Assembly (NCBI GenBank): GCA_002104905.1
Contig: MCFE01000041.1
Span: forward strand, 124,001 to 188,000
Length of the DNA: 64,000 nt
Reading direction: 5' to 3'
From: Basidiobolus meristosporus CBS 931.73
Taxonomy: Eukaryota; Basidiobolomycota; Basidiobolomycetes; Basidiobolales; Basidiobolaceae
Made by a program: the position numbers and the translations under genes. Shown here piece after piece: positions 47,586 to 58,568 of this stretch (position 1 is the first letter of the stretch; each line of letters begins with the position of its first letter). The notes below the pieces were generated by a model that was not told the DNA's origin, did no database searches, and saw nothing but the letters and a program-made list of their open reading frames with translations.

Positions 47586-48560
47586 TCAATTCTCGACACC
47601 AACCAGTTGGTCAGGGCTGAACCAATGCTGATTGCTGAGATAACGAGGGTGGCTTTGTTTCCTGCGTCCCAGACTACGAATGTAGGATTGGGAATGATAG
47701 CAGATGATCAAATTGGTGACAATGAAACACAAGGTATCAATATTAGCCAGAACTATTCCTATGGCTAAGTTGGCCATGATTACACAATAAAATAGACAGG
47801 CATCATTGGGTATGTCCGTATAAAGCAACTCAAGCAACAGTATGCGTCTACTAAGCACCGATTACTCCCACCAGCAACATCAGCCAAATGTACACTACCT
47901 GTAACACTGAAGGATCTGGTGAGTTTAGGATCTTCAAATGTCTATGACCACACAAGTGTGCCAGGGACACTGCATGTATTTGTGATACGATCTGCGCCCA
48001 CACGACGTATACAAAGACCCAGGGCTGGATGAGTGCTGCAATGGACACTGCTATGGTAGTACACGGTGTTCTAGAGACGTCAGCATTGGCTCGGTAGTCC
48101 GAACTAAAACAGAGATCTGGTAGATATCCATTCCCGACAACAACCTTAAAATTGCCTCCGAGATTACACGTAATATCGGCACTGAGGTTGATGAGTCTAG
48201 AGGAAGTACGTAGAGGAGCACCGCAGCACCAATGAAAACCACCTCATATTAAGTGTGATGACAAATTCAAAGAGCCTTACTGGTCAATTCCCAATTGTCA
48301 ACTTCATCCATGAATAGATACGTGGCACCGACTAGCCCAACTCAATACCTAGCCAATATCTGGTAAAGCAAAGCCAAATTTGGAGGTGAAGATGGACGGT
48401 ATCAAGAGTCGGATATACTGCATTGTTTGCAACTATGTCACACAGGATCACTTCCCAAAAATAGCAGTGTGATTTTCAAGCTCGTAGATGGTTCCACCAA
48501 GAGCGATCCACGTGTTCCCACAATAACAGGCCAACAACATCACACTCTAGGCGGATCGGA
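47586..48560 (-). pseudogene. Decayed multi-pass membrane protein, possibly a receptor
   Basis: Reading the minus strand, separate frames hold membrane-helix-like blocks in order: CYCGNTWIALGGTIYELEN (about 48530), FIGAAVLLYVLPLDSS (48237), CNLGGNFKVVVGNGYLPDLC (about 48150) then SIAALIQPWVFVYVVWAQIV (about 48030), VLQVVYIWLMLLVGVIG, and IMANLAIGIVLANIDTLC with FIVTNLIICYHS (47760). Cysteine-bearing loops between helices recall seven-helix receptors. The blocks lie in different frames separated by stops, and I could not find splices that join all of them, so it is probably a dead gene; a real gene with several introns is not excluded. Confidence 0.35.
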
Positions 48561-49420
48561 TGGTGATTCCATTTCGTATATGTGATTCCTCAGAATCCCC
48601 GAAATCGTCAGAAACGTGCTCTGAATAAATGTCTTGTCTGAAACTGCACTACACCCTACTTGCCACCAACATGGCCTGGGTAATCAAAGAGTGGTCAGCA
48701 ACAAATGTGGTATTGTACGAATATGACTCGATGCATAGAATACGAGGAGGGATGGTTACTTGATTTCAATCTAACGTGTCGGCAAGAGAGCTATTCCCAC
48801 TCTTCAAAGCATTATCATTTATTGTCAGCCGATATATTTGTGGCTAGGTCTCTGGTGAAAATGCTCTCATGTGTGCCGAATACTGGATGAGATTGGCCGA
48901 CCCCTGGGACCTTTGGGCCTTGGCCAATCCTAACTCCACTGCAACTGGTTAGCTCAAGCACGGATTAGGATCTGAAGTGGTTTTCTAAAAACAATTTCGA
49001 ATTATCCATTAGTGTGCCTCTCCATGATGTATCTGATTTTTCGAGACCCTACCCAACTCTTTATTAGTGCGTAAATCTACTTTCATCGGAGCTTTGATGG
49101 TCTGAGTAACTTGTAATGAGTCATCATGCACATCCTGATCAAATTAATCGATTGTTTGCTGATCAAATATACCTGTAATCACATAAACAATGCTCATTAA
49201 TCAGTTGGTTGTAGTCCTCTTGACGCCCTTAGTTCTTAACAGCAAGGTCAAATATTTAAATCAAAGTAGGATTACTATCTCATATGTAAAGTTACTTTTC
49301 CCTAGTAAAGTTTTAGGCTTGGAGTTTCTTGAACCTCTTGAGCCTTTGGCTATCAGCTTATGATGATCTCACCTTCCTCCCCATACCCTATGGAATATAT
49401 TGGATTTGGTTTTATATGAT
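48561..49420. other. Intergenic, no gene seen
   Basis: AT-rich; nothing supported. Confidence 0.4.
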
Positions 49421-49475
49421 ATTCTGCTAATATTTTACTGCAATTCCTCTAGTATTCTGCTGATGTTCTGCTGGC
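49421..49475 (-). repeat. Repeat family B, inverted partial copy
   Basis: Reverse complement has the CAGCAGAAyA unit several times (CCAGCAGAACATCAGCAGAA), like the tracts at 50596 and 51846 in the opposite direction. Confidence 0.4.
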
Positions 49476-49730
49476 ATCAAGCTCCTTAAGAGTCTGCCTC
49501 CAGTAAGGAAGAGAGCTTTAAACAAGCTGTAAGGAAATAGCAGTCACTGGGAAGAGTGCTAATATGTCAACAGCAGGCAAAATAAAATCATCATCCCGGC
49601 ATCTTCTAAGCAGCAGATATAGTCAATACAAGATGCATCAAGTTAGTGTAGCAGTGATGGCTCTGGCAGTAGTAAATGCCGCAAGTTTTGTAATACACCA
49701 AGCTAATCCATTAACTTGGCCACTTTCGTC

Positions 49731-49816
49731 ATATTCTTGGAATCTTAAAATATCTTGTTCAAGTTCTTTGTTGGAATTTACTTGGAATATTCTACTACTA
49801 AAGGCGTAAGACATGC
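49731..49816 (+). repeat. Repeat family C, copy 1
   Basis: Shares TTGGAATTTACTTGGAATAT, then a spaced AGACATG, with 51626-51708 (diverged by scattered substitutions). Confidence 0.5.
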
Positions 49817-50406
49817 AGTAGTAAGTGTTATGAGCCAGGATGCATCATATTCCATGATGGCCATGGATAACTATCAAGAAGACTGTTGCAAAATTCTAGG
49901 AAGTATCAGAAGTGATTAGAGTGCTAGATGAGCTACATGAACCTGATAAAATAACAAGAAAGTCTCAAGTAAAGTATATATACTTTCAGAGAAACTTTGT
50001 AAACTAATTATAAGTGTGCTTCAAGAAAGATCCCAGGAATCTGTGTGCAACATTTGGGGGTATTTGTACAAGCTTGAAATATTGTTAACCTACAAACCTT
50101 CACCAATTCTCAAAAATAATTACTAGTTTACAAACTAAACCTTGGGTAAATAACTCATAACTTTGCAATAAGCCAGGTAGAATCTTACACTATATGAATG
50201 GTCAAAATGTAAACTAAATGATACAACAGCTGTCACTTGATGATGTATTGAACATATATACTATTACATGGTCTTGGCAAGACAGACTCCCAGAATGTGC
50301 TTAGGAAAGTCCCAAGAATATGTGTGAGAAGTATGAGGCTGCTTGGACAGATTTGAGATTTTTTACTTCCTGGACCTCCAATATTCCCTAAGAAAAAAAA
50401 TTGAGA

Positions 50407-50567
50407 AAAGGCCAGCAAAATACCATCATAGTATCAGCTGAATTCCAAGGTTCTCAAAATTGACAACTCTCAATATCTCTGTTCAGAGCTGATGTGCAGG
50501 CAAGCAGACAAGTTCTCCAGGAGGAGACTAGGCAAACTAGCATCCATACCAAATTTGGTAATTAGCT
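50407..50567 (+). repeat. Repeat family A, copy 1
   Basis: About 160 nt starting AAAGGCCAGCAAAATACCAT, with CTCAATATCTC, GGAGACTAGGC and TTGGTAAT in order; the same landmarks occur at 51384-51543. Confidence 0.65.
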
Positions 50568-50595
50568 GCCCATTACTTCCATCAAAAATTGCATT

Positions 50596-50695
50596 TGAAA
50601 TTTTGAACCCAAAACACCAGCTGAATACCAGCAAAATACCAGCAGAATACCAGCTAGAAATCAGATGAATTCCAAGTTTGAAATTTTTCATAGGG
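50596..50695 (+). repeat. Repeat family B, copy 1, with CCAGCAAAATA units
   Basis: Contains AATACCAGC or a close variant several times in tandem, followed by ATCAGATGAATTCCAAGT and TTTTTCATAGGG, shared with 51846-51946. Confidence 0.6.
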
Positions 50696-51383
50696 ATTAT
50701 GGTTGGATATCCCAGGTAAATCTCAACTGGAAATATGGCCAGATTTCTTCAAGATTTTAGACTAAGATCTTAGTGAACCCTTGACTCTAATTAAAGATTC
50801 TACAGCAAGTATACTGCAAGATTGTAATAAATATAAAATAAGATTATGCAAATCACATGAATAGCATTGTGACAAGTCTTCAATTTTGAATAGAGCACTG
50901 CAGATTTTCCTTTTTATTTGATATCTGATGTAAAAACCAGATCTTCAACACCACTGGAGCTTAGTTTGTGAGATGTCTGCTAGTGTGATGATTTGTGAGT
51001 GTTGAAAATTTCCAGAACTCTGGCTTATCCAGAAGACCATAAACTATGCTTCATGTCAAGTTGCTTAATTGTCTTGTCACTTTATCAAGTTGCATTGGAA
51101 GCATAACTATTTGTTGTGTCTGATGTAATGAATCAGTGAGAACTAGACTTCCATTGATTCCAAAGCATGGTATAGTATGTAGAATGTTCTAGATGATAGA
51201 GTCAAAGACTGATCCTATAATAGGAGGACTGGTCCTTGCAAATGTTGAATATATAATCAATGACAAGAATATGGGTACAAGGCTCTGTGTAAATAAAAGA
51301 TCTTGAGAAAGTGATGAGTATACAAGCAGTTCACCACAGGCATACAACACTTAAACAAAATTACCCTAAGAAAATATTTAATA

Positions 51384-51543
51384 AAAGGCCAGCAGATTGC
51401 CATCATATATATCAGTGGAATTCCAAGTCTCTAAGATTACAACACTCAATATCTCAGGTACTAGCTATTTGGCAGGCAACCAGACATTTTCTAGGAGAAG
51501 ACTAGGCTAAGTAGCACTTATGCCAAACTTGGTAATAAGCTAA
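51384..51543 (+). repeat. Repeat family A, copy 2
   Basis: Same order of landmarks as 50407-50567, roughly three quarters identical by eye. Confidence 0.65.
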
Positions 51544-51625
51544 TCTCTACTTTCACAAAGTATTGTAGTAGATTTTGCAACTACACCTAAATATTTACCT
51601 AACTTTGTCACCTGGATTACTGTCT

Positions 51626-51708
51626 ATAAATCTTCAAGAATTCTGGTCAAATTCCTTGTCAGGATTTGCTTGGAATATTCTCACCAAAACATCAGGTACC
51701 CAAGACAT
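51626..51708 (+). repeat. Repeat family C, copy 2
   Basis: Matches 49731-49816 around GGATTTGCTTGGAATATTCT. It lies between copy 2 of family A and copy 2 of family B, units that are nearly adjacent in copy 1. Confidence 0.5.
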
Positions 51709-51845
51709 GAAACATCTCAAAGTTGTATGACCATTTAGGAGTATAAATGCTACTTTCAACAAATCATCAAGTGAGAACCACATAGTCTACTTGTTCTCTC
51801 AAACACTTCCTATATCTCCAAGACTCTTATAACAAGAATTACAAC

Positions 51846-51946
51846 TAAAATTTTGAAAGAAGAACACTAGCTGATTGCCAGCAAAATACTATCAGAATAC
51901 CACCAGGTTATCAGATGAATTCCAAGTCTGGGATTTTTCATAGGGT
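51846..51946 (+). repeat. Repeat family B, copy 2
   Basis: Matches 50596-50695, including ATCAGATGAATTCCAAGT and TTTTTCATAGGG. Confidence 0.6.
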
Positions 51947-53401
51947 TCTTGCTCATGCTGAGTGGAAGCATTTGTTAACGATAAGTTGCTCGCTTTCTGT
52001 CATGTACCTGGAATTGGTGTAGCATTGGAATCTCTAGAATAGAGGTCACTATGTATAGTCTTAGCTTTCGGAGGTATGGCCTAGTGTTGCTTGGTCTAGC
52101 AATATCGGCGAATTCAAATGCCCTTTCATTGTTTGCCGTGCTAGGAAAGCACCAAACTGTGCCAGCGTATCAGTTAAGGGGTCTAACACGGTCAAGTTAT
52201 GGTCCCAGATCTGCATAAATAGTTATGTGGTAATGAAACTACAGTGCCCACCCAATGCAGTGATGCGACACACGATGTAGGTCTCAACTAGATGACAGAG
52301 CGTTTTATTTATTGCCTTATCAGATCTCCTGTCTCGGTTGGAAAATAAGGAACATCATGCTTGACAACGAAGTGAAGCGGATTCTTTTGATATCCCCCTA
52401 CCAGGATACAAGCCAATACCGCCATTGTCATATCTATATCAGCCCTGTAGGCTTTCTAACAGTCCAAAGGAAAACGCCTTTCCAGGACATGCTGTGGCTT
52501 AGAGTTGTAGTGGTGAGGAAATAGAGGTTGATGGATCAATGGTAGGACCTGCCTAATATAGTTAGAGTGATTAGAAAAAAGATGCGCTAGAGTATGACAA
52601 ATAGATCCGGGGCTACTTCTAGTGCTTTGAAATAGCCATGGCAAGCAAACCACTAAGAACTACCTTAAGCAGAGCATCAGCCCTGGGAAAATTTTGGTCT
52701 TGTCAGCCGTTCCCCCCTGTTAATTGGGCATACAGTGGCGCTTTCAGACGTCAAACTTTCGTACAGAGCATGTATCTGAGCAGAGTATTAATTGCTACAG
52801 AGAAAAATAGAGAACAAGCAGCATCATCAGCCAAATTTCGGAAACATCGGCTGCATGGATGACTAAATACGATGGGAGTTCAATCGCTCGGATGCATCTG
52901 CTTTCACATGGGTTTGTTTATGCCAAACAATCGTTCGTGATCCGAAGGATTCGCCAGCATCCTATCGCAGTGCCGCCAATCATGGTCTGCATATGGGAGC
53001 TTACCAAGAGAGATCTTGCTTGGCAGATCATTCGATCTTCAACAGGGTGAAGTGGTGCTTGATTCGGCGAACACCCTTTCGCTGCCCAAGTGCTTCATCT
53101 GCTACCGCTTGACACCACAAAACCCATCCTTCTGCGCTGTCCGTTATCAGTCGTGACTGCGTTAACCAGGAACCAGTATAGACCTCTTTGTTGAACTCAG
53201 CAGGATATGCGAATCGCAAAACCCAAATCCCTTTGGGTGACGTCATGTTTCAGACTGACTAACTGAAACCAGAGGCGGCTAGGGTGTTGGTGAGCAACAT
53301 GTGATCCAAGGAACTGTCCCAAAATGATCGAGGAGTCAGAGAAATAAAAGGATGATTAGCACCCATCCAAGAGAGCATATCCATCGTCATCTATATCCAC
53401 T
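51947..53401. other. Intergenic, promoter side of malate synthase
   Basis: Short frames only (for example 53028-53246 minus); none supported as a gene. Confidence 0.4.
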
Positions 53402-55039
53402 ATGCGCCAAACCTCAATCGCGGGCGTCTCTATCCTTGCTCCAGTCAAGGCCTACCAGGCAGAGATCTTGACTGATGAAGCACTCAGTTTTGTAAGCGTG
53501 CTCCATCGTACTTTTAATTCCACTCGACTTGCCCTACTGAAACGCCGTGAGGAGCGTCAGAAAGAGCTCGACAATGGAGTCCTACCGGACTTCCTTCCCG
53601 AAACCACCTACATTCGCAACGATCCTAACTGGCGAGCTGCCCGGCCCGGTCCTGGTCTGGAGGATCGGAGGGTTGAGATCACTGGTCCAGTCGATAGAAA
53701 AATGGTCATCAATGCTCTGAACTCTGGGGCGAAGACATTTATGGCTGACTTTGAGGACTCATCGGCACCAACTTGGGATACGCTTATTGACGGCCAAATA
53801 AACATGCGGGACGCACTACGACGAACAATCACATTCACCGCCCCCAACGGGAAATACTACAAACTTCGCGAAGATGGCAAGGTAGCTACGCTGATTGTTC
53901 GTCCTCGTGGCTGGCATATGGAGGAAAAGCATCTACTGATTGACGGGCAGCCTTGCTCGGCTTCCATTTTTGACTTTGCTCTGTATTTCTTCCATAACGC
54001 ACGGAAGTCAATAGAGATCGGGGCTGGGCCATACTTTTACCTTCCAAAGATGGAGTCTCATCTTGAAGCACGGCTCTGGAATGATGTGTTCAACGCGGCA
54101 CAGGACATGCTTTCAATTCCACGTGGTACTATCCGAGGTACCGTTCTCATTGAGACTATCCTTGCCGCATTTGAGATGGACGAGATCATCTATGAGCTCC
54201 GGGAGCACTCCAGTGGGCTAAACTGTGGGCGCTGGGATTATATCTTCTCTTTCATCAAGAAGTTCCGTCAACACCGTAAATTTGTTCTCCCTGATCGCTC
54301 AGATGTGACAATGACTTCACCATTCATGGATGCTTATGTTAGATTGTTGATCAAGACCTGCCACAAACGTGGAGTCCATGCTATGGGCGGCATGGCTGCT
54401 AACATACCTATCAAGAACAACCCCCAAGCTAACGAGGCAGCGATGCAAAAGGTTCGAAATGACAAGTTGCGGGAGGTTAAGGCTGGCCACGATGGGACTT
54501 GGGTTGCTCATCCGGACCTTGTCAAGATTGCGCTTGGTATCTTCAATGAGCATATGGTCACCCCCAACCAGATTCACCTTCGTCGTGACGAGGTTGAGGT
54601 AACTGCTGCCGATTTGCTTAACAACAATATAGAGGGAGGAAAGATCACCGAGAATGGAATACGCAGCAATATATCTGTAGGCCTGGCATACACAGAAGCC
54701 TGGCTTCGGGGTCTGGGCTGCGTTCCGATCCATAATCTCATGGAGGATGCTGCCACTGCAGAAATCTCTCGATCCCAGTTGTGGCAATGGGCGAAGCATC
54801 AGGTTCAGACGGCAGAAGGGAAGAAAGTGACTCAACAATGGCTATTGCAGCTGTTGGATGAGGAGACGGACTCTTTGAAAAAACAACTGGGGAACAAGTA
54901 CGGTAGCTATAAATTTGATCTTGCCAAGAAATATATGGCTGGACAGGTGACCGGAAAAGACTCGGATTATGCCGATTTCTTGACTACATTGATTTACGAT
55001 GAAATCACCTCCTTGCCAAACAGCAGATCTAGACTTTAA
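53402..55039 (+). CDS. MLS1: Malate synthase, peroxisomal
   Basis: Condenses glyoxylate with acetyl-CoA to malate in the glyoxylate cycle, allowing growth on fatty acids or C2 compounds. A single 545-codon exon, close to the usual length of the A-type enzyme. Motifs in order: [34 protein letters not shown], a glutamate-containing core [63 protein letters not shown], and the signature [13 protein letters not shown]. The catalytic Asp lies in the C-terminal [17 protein letters not shown]. The last three residues, SRL, form a PTS1 peroxisomal signal. It has no intron, unlike most neighbours. Polyadenylation-like AATAAA lies near 55085. Complete and probably active. Confidence 0.97.
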   Translation: MRQTSIAGVSILAPVKAYQAEILTDEALSFVSVLHRTFNSTRLALLKRREERQKELDNGVLPDFLPETTYIRNDPNWRAARPGPGLEDRRVEITGPVDRKMVINALNSGAKTFMADFEDSSAPTWDTLIDGQINMRDALRRTITFTAPNGKYYKLREDGKVATLIVRPRGWHMEEKHLLIDGQPCSASIFDFALYFFHNARKSIEIGAGPYFYLPKMESHLEARLWNDVFNAAQDMLSIPRGTIRGTVLIETILAAFEMDEIIYELREHSSGLNCGRWDYIFSFIKKFRQHRKFVLPDRSDVTMTSPFMDAYVRLLIKTCHKRGVHAMGGMAANIPIKNNPQANEAAMQKVRNDKLREVKAGHDGTWVAHPDLVKIALGIFNEHMVTPNQIHLRRDEVEVTAADLLNNNIEGGKITENGIRSNISVGLAYTEAWLRGLGCVPIHNLMEDAATAEISRSQLWQWAKHQVQTAEGKKVTQQWLLQLLDEETDSLKKQLGNKYGSYKFDLAKKYMAGQVTGKDSDYADFLTTLIYDEITSLPNSRSRL

Positions 55040-56049
55040 TCCCCTCCTACCACTTTCCCGCCATTATAGTCAAGACAATTTGATGAATAAACCCAACACG
55101 CTTGCTGCATGTTGACAATCTGTCCAAGCTCATAGTAGAGATAGAGGATGTTCGGTTCTCATTACGTAAATGCATTAGAGTGACGCGCTCAGAGCATTCT
55201 GTGTTTATGTCGAGTTTGACATTTGATTTGTTACGTATGGTGGCATCGTATGCTCACTGGGAACCAAGCGAAGGGCGGAGGAGATCATTCTCAATTAGTG
55301 GAGTATATAATTGCAACATGAATTCGAGTCAGCCATGGGACCGTATGGGGCACTATGGCACCTAATCGAAGCAAGGCCGCTTTATCCCTGGAAATAGGTC
55401 ATATGAACAACTTCTGATGTGGATTGATCAGGCCAGTTTACAAGCTGTGCAGTATCTTAATTAGATAGACTCCCAAACGCCCTACTGTTTGGACCCTGCA
55501 ATGGCTAGCACAATATCGCCTTATTACTCTTCAGGCCATAGATGTAATTCATCAGAACGCCACGAGTTCATCACTATCCATGAGGGCTTTCTTTTGCTCA
55601 AAAGGGATGTACAAGATGTGATTAATCTCTACAAGCTGGGCGTGCCATCCGAGAAATCGCGGACTATTGATACGGTCTGGTATTGAGGATCGAATCGTCA
55701 GGCCAGATGGTTGGCCAATATGGTACACTATGTTGCCAAAATGGCGACTACACCCTAATGGTCGAAAATTATTTGCTTGTCGGCGATATTGAGATTTCTA
55801 GAAATTCTGAGGGAGTTAGAATCTAGAAGATGGCTACCAAACCTTAGTGGTCAATTTGTACCAAGTGATCAGGTCAATATTGTTTATCCCATTGCTCTTG
55901 GTAGCTTTCATGATCTTTGATTGGTTTAACTGGGTGCTATCTTCAAGATGGATTCGCTACTGTGATGATCGCAAGTGGAAATTAATTCACATTATTTTTC
56001 TGTTTCGTCCCGCTCGACCTTTTGTCACCTAACCTACACCTTTGGAAAG
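55040..56049. other. Intergenic, no gene seen
   Basis: 3' flank of malate synthase and promoter of PIS1. Confidence 0.5.
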
Positions 56050-57098
56050 ATGTCGAAACCCGAACAGAACATCTTCTTGTTTGTACCCAATCTTATTGGT
56101 ATGTGTACTACTTCAAACCTCCATTCTATGGAGATACTGAACTTATTGCGATTCCTCCTTACACATCTCAGGTTACTCGCGAGTAATTTTGGCTGCGATC
56201 GCTCTCTATTATATGCCAGAGGCACCCGTTTTCTGTGTCGCTCTATATTCTCTCTCTTGTCTACTCGATGCTGTTGATGGTCATGCTGCTAGATACTTCA
56301 ACCAATGTGAGTTTTATCGGATAGGTGGTCTACCTCCGAAATAGGAACTCGTACTTAATGGCTATGTTTGTATTTAGGTAGCAAGTTCGGAGCCGTACTT
56401 GACATGGTTACCGACAGGTATACTTTAGTTGAACATTTCTGTTTAGCGCGCTTCCTGACTCTTTTCCACAGATGCACTACCACCTGTCTTATGTGCTATT
56501 TAGCACAAGTGTACCCTTCCTGGTCCCTCTTTTTCCAATTCCTTATCTCTCTGGATCTCAGTAGTCATTACATGCATATGTACAGGTATCTGCTTGCTTT
56601 TCATAATCAAGACCTCGAGACAAATACTCAACACCTTGCTTAGCTCACTTTCTTCAGGTGTCTCTTCCCATAAGGTCATTTCCAAGAAGCAAAACTTCAT
56701 CCTCCGAGCTTACTACTCGAATAACGTAAGTATTTTCGGTGCTGGCGTGACATTGAGGCGGACACTCAATTTTGCCTCATAAAGCTTGTTCTCTTCTCCT
56801 TCTGCGCTGGCAATGAGCTGTTTTTCATCCTGCTCTATATCCTTGCATTCAACACCGGCCCAGAAGGTATGCGAAAGACGTGTAGATGGAAAAATATGGA
56901 TGGCACTTACTTACCCTCGTTGTCTTAGTTTTCAGCATCGCTGGCTACTCCGTTTGTTTGGTTCATATATTGACTTTCTTGACCTTCCCTATATGCGCCA
57001 TCAAACAGATCATCAACTGCATTCAATTTGGAGGTGCCGCCAAGACGCTTGCAAGAATAGATATTGAGGAACGTCAGAAGGCGCTCAAGAAGAATTGA
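56050..57098 (+). CDS. PIS1: Phosphatidylinositol synthase (CDP-DAG inositol 3-phosphatidyltransferase)
   Basis: ER membrane enzyme making phosphatidylinositol from CDP-diacylglycerol and inositol. Seven short exons: MSKPEQNIFLFVPNLIG, then YSRVILAAIALYYMPEAPVF. The CDP-alcohol phosphotransferase signature spans two exons, DAVDGHAARYFNQC then SKFGAVLDMVTDR, i.e. D-x2-D-G-x2-A-R-x8-G-x3-D-x3-D, with all metal-binding aspartates present. CTTTCLMCYLAQVYPSW, a helix (FFQFLISLDLSSHYMHM), ISKKQNFILRAYYSN, FCAGNELFFILLYIL and IAGYSVCLVHILTFLTFP follow the Pis1 pattern. The C-terminus ARIDIEERQKALKKN is basic and cytosolic. Start at 56050 gives the expected short N-terminus. Complete. Confidence 0.94.
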
Positions 57099-57375
57099 CT
57101 TTGACCTTCCTCAAAAAGAAACCGAATTTTGTTCCACGTTTAGTTGCACAGTGGCTTGGTTTCCAAACTAGTATCAACAGGAACAATAGCTCCTCCATCT
57201 GTGTGCATCGGATCCTTGGTTACTTGGACCATGCAAGTCGACTGCTTGGTTTGCATTTTTTATTCTGCTTTTATTAGAGTTTCTATTTTCCACCATGATA
57301 TACATCCTTTTTAATAAAATTCCATGTGATACACGAGGCATTTCTATGTGGGCGTATGCGTGGTTCATCTAAATA

Positions 57376-58173
57376 TCAGAGATGTGCTGGTGCTTGCCTA
57401 ATCCACTGAAGAATGGTATTTGATAGCTCTTTTTGCTCTTTTTCCGAGTTGAAGAAGTGAGTGGCTCCCTTTTGGATAACCAATTCATGGTATGGCTCCG
57501 GGCCAAGTAACTTGTGATACTCATAGGCCTCTTCTACAGGGACCACTTTATCCAAATCCCCGTGGACAGTTAGGTATCGGATCTTGGACCTGGGAACCAG
57601 CTTCGCTTTAGCCATGTCAGTGTCAGCTCTTTCTTGCAGGTCCTCTTTTGAAATGATATACTCCCTCTCCATATCATTTCCAAATCTCTTCCATACAAAC
57701 CAGCCCTGGGTCTCCAGAAGGGATAGATTATCCGGGCCGAACCGACGAACGGGTGTTCGCCCAAGAAAGTAGCGTGCACTGACATTGACGATCAGGGAGA
57801 CGTCGTTATATTTAGAGCCGTACAGTAAAACTACCGAGCCTCCTTTCGAGTGGCCGATGATGCAGTTGACGTTAAATTTGCGCACGTTCCTTGCATACTC
57901 AATCACCGCCCGTAGATCTTCCACTTCTTCATAATAGTTCCCATACTTGGTACGCCCGTCACTATCTCCATTTCCCCGAAAATCAAACCTCAGCGTGGAG
58001 TAAGGTAGCAGCTGGCTGAGGCTGTTCACCGCATTGGAGCGCCTCGTATCCAGCATCCCGTGGCATATGACGATGACTTCATCACTTGATTTGTAGTTTA
58101 GTGTGGCACCCAACGAAAGTCCCTCAGAGGTAGTGATAGTCAATTCTTCGGTGAAGTTAGAACAGGCAGCCAT
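57376..58173 (-). CDS. Alpha/beta hydrolase of the serine aminopeptidase/esterase type
   Basis: Single exon, 265 residues. It has the oxyanion strand VICHGMLDTRRSN, FDFRGNGDSDG, the nucleophile elbow GHSKGGSVVLLYG, a late aspartate in VHGDLDKVVP, and the histidine in GATHFFNSE, i.e. a complete Ser-Asp-His triad. No signal peptide or membrane segment, so probably cytosolic. Similar fungal proteins are annotated only as alpha/beta hydrolases with unknown substrate. Its start is 396 bp from the TFIIB start on the opposite strand, and its end is 278 bp from that of PIS1. Confidence 0.88.
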   Translation of the reverse strand: MAACSNFTEELTITTSEGLSLGATLNYKSSDEVIVICHGMLDTRRSNAVNSLSQLLPYSTLRFDFRGNGDSDGRTKYGNYYEEVEDLRAVIEYARNVRKFNVNCIIGHSKGGSVVLLYGSKYNDVSLIVNVSARYFLGRTPVRRFGPDNLSLLETQGWFVWKRFGNDMEREYIISKEDLQERADTDMAKAKLVPRSKIRYLTVHGDLDKVVPVEEAYEYHKLLGPEPYHELVIQKGATHFFNSEKEQKELSNTILQWIRQAPAHL

Positions 58174-58568
58174 GTTGATAAATTAATTAGGGGTCCTGAG
58201 GAATCGCACAACAGTACCACTGCAGAAACTCTGATAAATCCGATGCGAGTCTCCGCAGCAAGGGAGATTTGGGGTGAAGTAGATTAAAATGGGGAACGGT
58301 GGGTAATTGTGTAGGTCGGCTATAAAAGGATGTTGTGTTTGGGAAGGAGGGAATTTTCTCACTACTCCGGTGAAAAAATAAACCTCAGGCGAACAGCACA
58401 AGAGTGAATTGTTACTCTATCAACTTGGTATAATAAAATCCTGGTTCCCACGTAGAGTAGTGTGACCTGACAGTTTGACTTGAAGGACTTTTTGAATTTG
58501 GTGCTCCTCTGCATTCGCGCTATTCACTTTTGTACATTTGGTTCATATTCTTCCTAAAAGAGTACACG
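58174..58568. promoter_or_regulatory. Divergent promoter, hydrolase / TFIIB
   Basis: 395 bp between two divergent starts; must hold both promoters. I see no clear TATA for either. Confidence 0.45.

Noticed and set aside
53028..53246. Minus-strand 72-codon frame upstream of malate synthase
   Set aside because: Reads plausibly as protein but is short and unsupported by any motif.
53608..54838. Minus-strand frames opposite malate synthase
   Set aside because: Shadow frames; the plus strand encodes a complete known enzyme.
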